Assembly (NCBI GenBank): GCA_963744875.1
Contig: CAVUVQ010000013.1
Coordinates: 424,701-488,700 of the forward strand
Origin: JACDAE01 sp963744875
GTDB lineage: Bacteria > Chloroflexota > Ktedonobacteria > Ktedonobacterales > Ktedonobacteraceae
Reading direction: 5' to 3'
Length of the DNA stretch: 64,000 bases
This document shows, one piece after another, positions 9,359-16,593 of this stretch (position 1 is its first letter; the number at the start of each line of letters is the position of its first letter). The position numbers and the translations under genes are program-made. The notes beneath the pieces are model-generated. The model had not been told where the DNA came from, did no database searches, and saw only the letters and a list, made by a program, of their open reading frames with translations.

Positions 9359-10252
9359 ATGTCTCTTGTAGCGAAACGACCATCTGTACAGCCATCAGGC
9401 GAGCGCCCACTAAAGCGTATCTGGCGTACCCCTGCCTCCAGAACAAAATGGTTCTGGCTGATTGGCAGCATCTTGTTTTATGCTGCTATCTATATCTGGT
9501 TTTACCTGGCCAGCAAGGCGCAAGGTGATGCCGCGCCCGGTAATGATCCTTTCCGCCTCTTTGGCATTTTTGCTTATATTCTGGTTCTGAGTACCGCAGC
9601 CTATTCGCTGCGTCGTCGTTTTGTGCGAGGCCTGCCAGGAAAAGTACAAAGTTGGTTGTGGATGCATACATGGCTTGGTGTGATTACGATCATGGTAGCC
9701 TTGTTACATGAAAATTATGCCTTTGTTACGAACAGTTTTGTTACCAAATTCAGCGATCTGACAGACACTTATTGGGCTGGTCTGGCACTCTTCTCACTCA
9801 TTTTCCTGGTAGTCAGTGGCGTTACTGGTCGCCTGCTTGATCTCTGGCAGACGCATGTGATTGCGCGTGAAGCTAATACCAACGGAGTGGGGATTGTGCG
9901 TGCTGTTGAAGAGCGTATCCTTGAATTGGAATATACTGTTGAGCGTCTTTGTGCTGGTAAGTCTGAGCTATTTAAAAAATATTGTATGCAAGCTCTTAGC
10001 TCTGGCAACCTTCAACAAAAATTTCCAGCCATTCCTCTACCTGAACGTTCTGACTTCCAACATGCTCACGCTACTTTGGTGACGCGTGCTAATCTTTTAC
10101 ATTCATGTCAGCGTCAGCAGCGTGCACGTCTGATCATGCGTGTCTGGCGCACTGCTCACATCACACTGGCCTGTATTGCATTAATCGTTATTAGTTATCA
10201 CGGCATAATGGAATTATTGACAAATGTATTCCACGTTATTGCCGCGCAGTAA
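9359..10252 (+). CDS. membrane cytochrome b-like protein with di-heme histidine pattern
   Basis: 297 residues, starting at 9359 behind GAGGAGG. Five hydrophobic helices lie near residues 32-52, 67-83, 98-118, 138-160 and 265-288. Helix 3 has His103 and His117 and helix 5 has His267 and His281. Both pairs are H-x13-H, the spacing that holds two stacked b hemes in cytochrome b and in ferric reductase/NOX membrane domains. A basic, partly helical cytoplasmic segment separates helices 4 and 5. No flavin domain is attached; the flavoprotein is encoded upstream. It probably moves electrons across the membrane between the Fe-S protein and the Rieske domain or an external acceptor. Assignment to a named family is uncertain. 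Confidence 0.75.
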   Translation: MSLVAKRPSVQPSGERPLKRIWRTPASRTKWFWLIGSILFYAAIYIWFYLASKAQGDAAPGNDPFRLFGIFAYILVLSTAAYSLRRRFVRGLPGKVQSWLWMHTWLGVITIMVALLHENYAFVTNSFVTKFSDLTDTYWAGLALFSLIFLVVSGVTGRLLDLWQTHVIAREANTNGVGIVRAVEERILELEYTVERLCAGKSELFKKYCMQALSSGNLQQKFPAIPLPERSDFQHAHATLVTRANLLHSCQRQQRARLIMRVWRTAHITLACIALIVISYHGIMELLTNVFHVIAAQ

Positions 10253-10318
10253 GCGTTTATTCTTGGTAAGAGAAGTCTTTTCATTTCGTTTGTATAGTCG
10301 GCTGAGGGGGAAATGCTC

Positions 10319-11728
10319 ATGTTCTGTCCAGGTTGTAAGACGCTATGTGATGAGGATGCGATCTTCTGTGGTAATTGCGGTAAGCAGATTGTGCCACTCA
10401 GAGCGCGAGGAGCAACTGTCGCCGAACCTATTGTGAGTGTCCGCACAGATGGATTAAAGCGCAATACCGCTTATAAGAATGCTATACCACGCAGGCCGGT
10501 ACTTCAGATGCCTCCTCCCTTGCCACAATCACCCTTTTTACCCTCATCGCTTACTACAAAGCATACTCCTGTTCCTGCGCGTCCAGATCCATCCTCACCG
10601 ATTGCCTCACCGCCAGGCAAACCCGCACCATTATCCCCTTCACTTATCCAGAATAAATATCTTGCACGCAATATTTTCATTTCACTACTCATTTTAATGG
10701 TGATTCTCGGAGCTTCAGCTACTCTGATTGCTCTGGCCCATCGAAAAGAAAATAATGTCAATGCAAAAAATGCACTTACCAGTACTGGTGCGATGGGGAT
10801 AGTTTCTTTCAGTGATGGTCAGAACGGTCAAGGATTAACGGATACTCTCAAGTTGAAAATCAGCAGCCTGGGCGCACCTCCAAATGATCTCCATTACTAT
10901 GCCTGGATTGTTGACGCTGCCTCAGAAAAGACTTTACCATTGGGCAGGCTCGTTGCTCAAGGTCAGAATTTTACTTTAACCTTTACAGATAAAATCAACC
11001 TGCTTGGTGCGGGCGATCAATTGGAAATTACTCAGGAGCCGGGAAACCCTATGTTCCCGGCGGGGGAAGTGGTACTATCAGGAACGCTTCCTCCTCTCGC
11101 ATTGATTCATATAAGGCACTTACTGGTCCGTTTTGATACCACACCTGGAAAAATAGGGTTGCTGGTTGGTTTACGAGATCAAGCTCGTGTGTTAAATCAG
11201 CAAGCCCAGCTCTTGCAAAGCTTTGCGGGTAAGGGACAACACAAAACGGCTTGTGCAGCTCAAAGTATTATAAACGTGATCGAAGGTGCTGGTGGTAAAA
11301 ATACGCAGCCACTTGTTGATACCTGTGCCGCATTCAATGTTACCAATGTGGGCGATGGCTTTGGCCTACTAAATCCCACTGATCCCAACGCTGGTTATAT
11401 TGTCCTTTCGGCAGAGCACGCAGCGTTAGCCGCTATCCAGAGCGATGCTACACCTACGATTAGAATGCATGCACAGCACGTACAGATCGCCACCACCAAT
11501 CTCAAAAAATGGGTGACAACCATTGATAATGATGCGCAGCAATTACTCGTGCACCCTGGCAATACAGCTCTCATTACCGAGATCGCTACGCTCGCTAATC
11601 ATACATTGAATGGTGTTGATCGCGACGATGATGGGCAGGTTGATCCTGTTGTAGGCGAGGCAGGGGCTATTACTGCATATAATGAGGGACAGATGATGGC
11701 TCAGCTTATGCTTGGGCAAGGTCAATGA
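10319..11728 (+). CDS. zinc-ribbon, single-pass membrane protein with extracytoplasmic domain
   Basis: 469 residues from the ATG at 10319; an ATG six bases earlier is only 2-3 bases from the GAGGGGG ribosome-binding site. It opens with a zinc ribbon (CPGCKTLC...CGNCGK, residues 3-25), then a Pro-rich linker, a transmembrane helix near 120-143, and a ~325-residue outer domain. The segment around DLHYYAWIVDAASEKTLPLG resembles the anti-sigma-K-type domain that wraps small secreted sensors. The C-terminus holds DRDDDGQVDP, an EF-hand-like calcium loop. It is the last gene of the redox locus, 66 bp after the cytochrome gene. Function is unknown; a sensor or assembly subunit is possible. Confidence 0.7.
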   Translation: MFCPGCKTLCDEDAIFCGNCGKQIVPLRARGATVAEPIVSVRTDGLKRNTAYKNAIPRRPVLQMPPPLPQSPFLPSSLTTKHTPVPARPDPSSPIASPPGKPAPLSPSLIQNKYLARNIFISLLILMVILGASATLIALAHRKENNVNAKNALTSTGAMGIVSFSDGQNGQGLTDTLKLKISSLGAPPNDLHYYAWIVDAASEKTLPLGRLVAQGQNFTLTFTDKINLLGAGDQLEITQEPGNPMFPAGEVVLSGTLPPLALIHIRHLLVRFDTTPGKIGLLVGLRDQARVLNQQAQLLQSFAGKGQHKTACAAQSIINVIEGAGGKNTQPLVDTCAAFNVTNVGDGFGLLNPTDPNAGYIVLSAEHAALAAIQSDATPTIRMHAQHVQIATTNLKKWVTTIDNDAQQLLVHPGNTALITEIATLANHTLNGVDRDDDGQVDPVVGEAGAITAYNEGQMMAQLMLGQGQ

Positions 11729-11876
11729 TAGTAGAGTTCTTACGAATTTTGGCCTGGTAAACAGGTGAGGTTGGATGTAACAGCTATGCTGTTATGACAG
11801 TACAAATGCTACAGTGGAAATGTAACATTCATACTGCCACGGTTTTAAGCAGAAGTACCAGGCGTCCAGGTAAAAA

Positions 11877-11958
11877 TGGATGGTGGAGGACTTGAACCTC
11901 CAGGCCCCGAAGGGCACTGTTTTACAGACAGCTGCGATAACCATTCCGCCAACCATCC
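11877..11958 (-). tRNA. tRNA-Tyr (GTA)
   Basis: 82 nt. Acceptor GGATGGT pairs fully with ACCATCC, discriminator A73. Anticodon loop CTGTAAA, with the class II variable arm expected for Tyr (GCCC..GGGC) and an intact T-arm. The 3' CCA is not encoded. It is the last gene of the seven-tRNA array. Confidence 0.9.
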
Positions 11959-11962
11959 AGAG

Positions 11963-12035
11963 TGGAACCGGAGGGACTCGAACCCTCAACCCCCTGCATG
12001 CAAGGCAGGTGCGCTACCAATTGCGCCACGGACCC
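11963..12035 (-). tRNA. tRNA-Ala (TGC), with an acceptor mismatch
   Basis: 73 nt. Anticodon loop CTTGCAT in a 5-bp stem (CCTGC/GCAGG). Acceptor GGGTCCG against CGGTTCC keeps the G3:U70 alanine identity pair but has a U4-U69 mismatch. Discriminator A73, no encoded CCA. Confidence 0.82.
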
Positions 12036-12062
12036 ATAAACCAAAGACATATACTATTGGAA

Positions 12063-12135
12063 CGCGGGTAATGGGACTCGAACCCACTATTTTCTGTTCG
12101 ACAGACAGATGACGCTACCCTTTGTCCTCACCCGC
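12063..12135 (-). tRNA. tRNA-Asp (GTC), unusual body
   Basis: 73 nt. Anticodon loop CTGTCGA in the stem TCTGT/ACAGA; discriminator G73, as expected for Asp. Acceptor GCGGGTG/TACCCGC resembles glycine tRNAs. Position 8 is A rather than the near-universal U, and the D-stem is weak (3 bp). Confidence 0.72.
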
Positions 12136-12139
12136 TCAA

Positions 12140-12213
12140 TGTTGGTGGAGAGACTCAAACTCTCAACTACCTGCTTCTAAGGCAGGCGTGTCTACCAATT
12201 GCACCACACCAAC
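12140..12213 (-). tRNA. tRNA with anticodon TAG (Leu by code) in a class I body
   Basis: 74 nt. Acceptor GTTGGTG/CACCAAC pairs fully, anticodon stem CCTGC/GCAGG, loop CTTAGAA, so anticodon UAG reading CUA leucine codons. The variable region is only 5 nt (TAGTT), whereas bacterial tRNA-Leu has a long variable arm. The T-loop is TTTGAGT, lacking C56. D-, anticodon and variable segments closely resemble the adjacent tRNA-Ala. Amino-acid identity is uncertain. Confidence 0.7.
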
Positions 12214-12217
12214 AAAA

Positions 12218-12290
12218 TGATGGCAGCAGGATTTGAACCTGCAATCTTCAACTTAAAAGGTTGTTGCTCTACCGATTGAGCTATACCACC
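12218..12290 (-). tRNA. tRNA-Lys (TTT)
   Basis: 73 nt. All seven acceptor pairs form (GGTGGTA with TGCCATC). D-arm GCTC..GAGC, anticodon loop CTTTTAA on a 4-bp stem with an A27-A43 mismatch, T-arm GCAGG/CCTGC with TTCAAAT, discriminator A73. No encoded CCA. Confidence 0.85.
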
Positions 12291-12294
12291 ACAA

Positions 12295-12365
12295 AGGGAC
12301 AGGCTGGAATCGAACCAGCATCGCCAGAGCCACAACCTGGAGCTCGACCACTGAGCTACTGCCCC
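12295..12365 (-). tRNA. tRNA-His-like (GTG) without the usual G-1:C73
   Basis: 71 nt. Anticodon stem CCAGG/TCTGG with loop TTGTGGC, so anticodon GUG. Acceptor GGGGCAG/CTGTCCC is sound, but position -1 is C and position 73 is U. Bacterial tRNA-His is recognised by an extra G-1 paired to C73, absent here. Confidence 0.72.
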
Positions 12366-12372
12366 GCTCAAA

Positions 12373-12445
12373 AAGGTACCGGGCGGACTCGAACCGCCGT
12401 AATTGCTTTTGCAGAGCAACACCTCGCCTCTCGGTCACGGCACCT
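12373..12445 (-). tRNA. tRNA-Cys (GCA)
   Basis: 73 nt. Acceptor AGGTGCC/GGTACCT, anticodon loop CTGCAAA in stem TTGCT/AGCAA, T-arm GGCGG/CCGCC, discriminator U73, which is the Cys identity base. First gene of the array after its promoter. Confidence 0.85.
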
Positions 12446-12484
12446 TACTATTTCCCCTCCTTCCATTCCCTTACCGTATTTGAC

Positions 12485-12513
12485 ATAGTAGCATTACATT
12501 TGCTGTTTGTCAA
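12485..12513 (-). promoter_or_regulatory. promoter of the tRNA array
   Basis: On the minus strand TTGACA (12508-12513), a 17-bp spacer, then TACTAT (12485-12490), about 40 bp before tRNA-Cys. No other promoter is visible between the tRNAs, whose spacing is 4-27 bp, so the seven are probably cotranscribed. Confidence 0.6.
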
Positions 12514-12695
12514 CATTGTTTTGGTAATTTTTCATATCCGCTAAAAAATACCGTCTAAGAATAGGTAAAAAACAAACTTTTTATGTACAATAGTAGTGGA
12601 GCCTCGAAAATAAGAAACTAAATCCCTTTACAAACGTGTTTGTATGTAGAAGATTTTCCAATTCTTCGCAGCAATGCCACAGGGGGAAGGATATC

Positions 12696-14501
12696 ATGTT
12701 TGCCGACGCCGCAGCTTTGATCGGTCAAACGATTGCTGACTACCGCTTGCTCCGCATCCTGGGCAAAGGAGGCATGGGAGCCGTTTTCCTGGGACAGCGT
12801 CTCGATGACTCCCAGGCGCAGGTTGCTATCAAAATTCTTTTACCCTCTCAGTATGTCCTATCTGAGACGCGTACGGCATTTCAGGCGCGTTTTATGCGTG
12901 AGGCGAAGACACTGAGCTCGCTCCATCATCCTCATATTGTCCCGGTGCTGAGTTATGGGAAGATGGATGAGCTGTCGTATATCGTGATGCCCTACCTGCC
13001 AGGTGGGACGCTTTCTTCACGGATACAGGGGAAGCGGAAACCCATTCCTTTTGCTGAGATCACACGTTATGCACATCAGCTCGCCGATGCTCTGGATTAT
13101 GCTCACGCGCAAGGCATTGTGCATCGCGATATTAAGCCGGGTAACGTTCTGCTGGATGCCGATGGCAATCTGTTTCTCTCCGACTTCGGTATTGCACGTT
13201 TTTTCGAGAGTAGCCCTGATGTGTTGAGCACCGTTTCGGTTTCACTAACTTCGACTGGTGAGGTATTTGGTACACCCTCTTATATGGCCCCTGAACTTTT
13301 TCGCGGCGAACTGGCCGAGCCACCTGCCGATGTATATGCCCTGGGCGTTATGCTCTATCAGCTTGTTACGGGCCGTGTTCCTTTTCAAGGTAAGGGACCT
13401 CTTGATGTGGGTATCAAGCATATTAGCGAGACACCTCTGCCTGCTCGTGGCTTGCGCCCCGAACTTCCAGAACCTGCCGAGGCTGCCCTTCTGCGTGCAC
13501 TCGCAAAATCTCCTGGCGAACGGTTTGCCAGTGCTGGTGAACTGGTAGATGCTTTTAATGCAGGCCTTCAGGGCTTATGGCCGGTTGGTATCTCTGTTCT
13601 TCCAGTACAGCAACTTGCACAGATACAGGCCCTTAAAAGCTCACATCTAGTATCGTCAAAAAATACCAGGAGATTGTTCTCTTTCGCTTACGCCTGGCAC
13701 AATATGCGTGGAAGCCTTGTTGGAGTCGTTCTTGTTTTTATACTCTTGCAAGCTCTTGTGGTTGGAATTGTCATGGGTACTCATAGCTTCGGCTCGTCTT
13801 CATCTCTTACAGCCTTAAGCAGCAATTTTCAGAAGGTACCAGTGCTATCTTCACCTACCAGGACACCTACTCCTCGGCCAGTGAAGCCTACACCTTCTCC
13901 CGCTACACATTTGCTCTCTTCTGCGGCTCCTCCGCCATATGTTGCTTATGATCCGGCATCCATGCACTTTGCCATTAGCAAGGGTACGGTGTATGCAATC
14001 AGTAATAGTGGAAATAGCATTTTCTGGACTTACACAACGAATAGTCCCATCATTCAGCCGCCATTAGTAGTCGGCAATGCCATATACATAGTCACGGATA
14101 GAGGTCAGATTTACGCATTACAAATTACTAATGGAGTATTGTTGTGGTCCTACGCTACTCATGTGCCCACCAGTTCTCCACTCGCGCTAGAGGATGATGT
14201 TGTCATAATGTATGCAAATAACGGGACAACATACGAATTTTCTGCAGGTAGTGGTAATCTGCTTGATATTGTGTATCCTACTCCTGAAATCACCCCAACG
14301 CCTGGAGTGACTCCGACGCCCGGTTCAACGCCCGAAGCGACTCCAACCCCCCAGCCTTCACCAACGCCTGGAGTGGCTCCGACGCCCGGTTCAACGCCCG
14401 AAGCGACTCCAACCCCTCAGCCTTCACCGACGTCTACAGTCACTGCTGAGCCGACTGCTACACCGGGAGCATATCCTCAGGTGACTCAAAGTCCTTTATG
14501 A
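12696..14501 (+). CDS. membrane Ser/Thr protein kinase with C-terminal propeller repeats
   Basis: 601 residues, starting at 12696 behind GGGGGAAGG. Residues ~15-290 are a complete Hanks-type kinase: Gly-loop GKGGMGAVFLG (23-33), Lys46 in VAIK, HRDIKPGN (143-150), DFGIAR (163-168) and GTPSYMAPE. A transmembrane helix follows near 345-368, then a Thr/Pro-rich linker. A short outer domain has PQQ-like blades (VYAISNSGNSIFWTY, IYALQITNGVLLWSY). The protein ends in a Pro/Thr repeat tail. The outside probably senses a ligand or surface while the inside phosphorylates Ser/Thr targets. It is the only catalytically intact kinase in the window, so it could write the marks read by the FHA proteins at 4.9-7.4 kb. 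Confidence 0.9.
   Translation: MFADAAALIGQTIADYRLLRILGKGGMGAVFLGQRLDDSQAQVAIKILLPSQYVLSETRTAFQARFMREAKTLSSLHHPHIVPVLSYGKMDELSYIVMPYLPGGTLSSRIQGKRKPIPFAEITRYAHQLADALDYAHAQGIVHRDIKPGNVLLDADGNLFLSDFGIARFFESSPDVLSTVSVSLTSTGEVFGTPSYMAPELFRGELAEPPADVYALGVMLYQLVTGRVPFQGKGPLDVGIKHISETPLPARGLRPELPEPAEAALLRALAKSPGERFASAGELVDAFNAGLQGLWPVGISVLPVQQLAQIQALKSSHLVSSKNTRRLFSFAYAWHNMRGSLVGVVLVFILLQALVVGIVMGTHSFGSSSSLTALSSNFQKVPVLSSPTRTPTPRPVKPTPSPATHLLSSAAPPPYVAYDPASMHFAISKGTVYAISNSGNSIFWTYTTNSPIIQPPLVVGNAIYIVTDRGQIYALQITNGVLLWSYATHVPTSSPLALEDDVVIMYANNGTTYEFSAGSGNLLDIVYPTPEITPTPGVTPTPGSTPEATPTPQPSPTPGVAPTPGSTPEATPTPQPSPTSTVTAEPTATPGAYPQVTQSPL
14295..14426 (+). repeat. 66-bp tandem repeat, two copies, inside the kinase gene
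   Basis: Copies at 14295-14360 and 14361-14426 differ at only two bases. They encode a 22-residue Pro/Thr/Glu unit (PTPGSTPEATPTP and neighbours), probably a wall-spanning or flexible tail. Near identity points to recent duplication and possible length variation. Confidence 0.85.
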
Positions 14502-14599
14502 ACAAATTGTAAATCTCTACAACAAATTGTCTCCTTCTAAGCAATATAAGGTACATGCTATATACTCAGAAAAGAGAGTATATTTTATAGGGGGACATC

Positions 14600-15386
14600 A
14601 TGCAAACACGTCTGAAAAGAAGCTTTATTCTCGCCTTGCACGTTTTATGTGCTACCCTTTTTCTGATTTTTAACCTGCTTTCCAACAACCTTGCTCAAGC
14701 CAGTTCTTATAAGCCATGGACAGGTAAGACAATTGGTTGGGTGAATGTGCAGATGGATACCACGGCACAGGCACCAGTTGCAACCCGGTATGCGCCTGAT
14801 ACAAAAGTTACTATTTTTGCGCTTGTTTCTGGTCAGGCTATGCGAGCGGGTGACGCGAACTGGTATCGCATCTCCCGCCTCGATAGTTTTCCTCTTTACA
14901 TTTACAGTAAGCTAATTACCCCACTAAATAGTTTCCAGAACAAAAACAACGGCACATTCCGGAAATATGGGAAAGAGATTGTTGTGAAATCTGTCCCAAG
15001 AGCGTCTCTATGCTTATCAGAGCGGTAAGCAGGTTTTTAGTGCTATGGTTATAACAGGCCGTTCAGCTTTACCTACACCCGTTGGTACTTTCCACGTTTT
15101 TGCGAAACTGAACCATACGACCTTCTATTCGCCCTGGCCTAAAGGTTCGGCATACTGGTATGCGCCTACTCACATCAACTATGCCCTTGAGTTTTTGCGT
15201 GGAGGCTACTACTTGCATGATTCATGGTGGCATAGCGTGTATGGTCCTGGTACAAGCAACTGGCATTACGATCCGGTGTATGGGTGGCAATGGGGTACGC
15301 ATGGTTGTGTTGCTATGCCGATAAAGACTGCTTACTGGTTGTACAAGTGGGCCTCTATTGGCATAACAGTACAGATTGAGAAGTAG
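14600..15386 (+). pseudogene. L,D-transpeptidase (YkuD family), split by a one-base frameshift
   Basis: The first frame (14600-15028) gives a signal peptide and an SH3-like segment (WVNVQMDTTAQAPVATRY); the second (from about 14990, tracked as 15045-15386) gives the catalytic domain. Removing one C from the CCC at 14995-14997 restores KSVQERLYAYQSG-KQVFSAMVITGRS, the usual YkuD opening. The nucleophile motif HGCVAM is intact. Enzymes of this family form 3-3 peptidoglycan crosslinks or attach proteins outside the cytoplasm. The lesion could be a real mutation or a sequencing error. Convergent with the lipoprotein gene across a shared terminator. Confidence 0.85.
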
Positions 15387-15503
15387 TGTGATAAGCCCCT
15401 TTGATGTGAGATAGTCGTGATCTGGTCTCGTGTAGTAGTGATGTATCTGTGAGATGGGGACGCAATACTTAAAGTGTCCCATGAAGAAGGGACTTTCCTA
15501 CAA

Positions 15504-15535
15504 AAAATGGAACCCGGTCAAAAGGGTTCCATTTT
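15504..15535. terminator. bidirectional rho-independent terminator
   Basis: Perfect 12-bp inverted repeat AAAATGGAACCC/GGGTTCCATTTT with an 8-nt loop, between the convergent L,D-transpeptidase and lipoprotein genes. A/T runs on both sides let it work in both directions. Confidence 0.85.
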
Positions 15536-15558
15536 GTTATACGTAGGTAAAGAGAGCT

Positions 15559-16446
15559 TTAAGGCTGGTTACCCAGCACGGCAGCAGGGTTATTCGTTGG
15601 AGTAGCATTTGTTGGCGGCGTAATCGTAACAGGATTATTAAATTTGCTCATGTCGACGATGAGATCAAGCGCCGTTTTTACTGATGCTGGAGCACCGTTA
15701 CCAACAGCACTCGTATCTGCAGCCAGGTTCACCTTCAGTTCGCTGCGATGAACATAAAAATTGGTTTCATCAATCCATACATCAGCCGTCGAAAGAAACG
15801 ATTTCGTATTATTGATGACCGTATCAATGTTCTGCTGTCCAAAGGTATTCTTCAACTGAGGATCACTGTTGAGGAGTTGTTGTAACGCCGTTTTATCCAG
15901 CTGAGCTGTGATATGACGCAGACTTACGCCATTCAAAGACTCGGTACCATGGTCGGTCAGCTTGATATCCTGGAGGAGTCCAAGCAGACTGTTTTGATCG
16001 ATGGTGAAGCCAGAGAAAGGATTTCCAACAGAGTTTTGAAGTGCAGTCTTATCGAGGACGTACCATTTGCCCTGGTTGTTCTTTATGTATACTTTATTCC
16101 CTTGCAGGATCTCTGCTATGTTGGTGTTATTATCAAGCGTAAGATTTAATTGTTCCTGGTCAGGTAACTGCTGATCGCCATCACCTTTTACCCGCACGCT
16201 TACAACTTGAGGTGTTCCCTTTGGTGCGGTCCCGGTACCTGTTTGTATGTTTGTTGTGGATTGGAGGTTGACGTGCGATGATTTGAGTTGCTTCATCGCA
16301 TTCGCGCTCTTTTGCAGTACCTGTCCCACACTGAGCGAACTTGAAGAATTACTGCCAGTACTTGTCGGTTGGCTGCATGCACTGATTAGCAGTACTATGC
16401 CTACCATTGCCACTGCCAGGATTGGAACCCTTTTTTGTAGAGACAT
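15559..16446 (-). CDS. LppX/LprG-like lipoprotein
   Basis: 295 residues. The signal peptide ends in the lipobox LLISAC, so it is lipid-anchored on the outer face of the membrane. The rest (SANAMKQLKSSHVNL, GDQQLPDQEQLNL, WYVLDKTAL, VWIDETNFYVHRSELKV) follows the layout of the LppX/LprAFG family of lipid-carrying lipoproteins: a beta sheet with helices enclosing a cavity. The C-terminus is a Pro/Thr/Asn-rich tail. It is a single gene ending at the shared terminator. The ligand is unknown. Confidence 0.75.
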   Translation of the reverse strand: MSLQKRVPILAVAMVGIVLLISACSQPTSTGSNSSSSLSVGQVLQKSANAMKQLKSSHVNLQSTTNIQTGTGTAPKGTPQVVSVRVKGDGDQQLPDQEQLNLTLDNNTNIAEILQGNKVYIKNNQGKWYVLDKTALQNSVGNPFSGFTIDQNSLLGLLQDIKLTDHGTESLNGVSLRHITAQLDKTALQQLLNSDPQLKNTFGQQNIDTVINNTKSFLSTADVWIDETNFYVHRSELKVNLAADTSAVGNGAPASVKTALDLIVDMSKFNNPVTITPPTNATPTNNPAAVLGNQP

Positions 16447-16593
16447 TCAAGACACTCCTTTATCATTTAATATTTCATTACAATACTGGCACGCATACGT
16501 ATGCCATTTTTTTCGTCTAAAAACTAAAACATATAACCATGCTACTTAAGATACGGATTACCACCCCATAAGAGTTTCTGAAGATGGTGGAGG

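Noticed and set aside
11778..11794. Terminator of the tRNA array (TAACAGC-TAT-GCTGTTA)
   Set aside because: Only a 7-bp stem with a 3-nt loop and no T-run on the minus strand.
12063..12135. Reading this tRNA as tRNA-Gly because its acceptor stem resembles glycine tRNAs
   Set aside because: The anticodon is GTC and the discriminator is G73, both fitting Asp.
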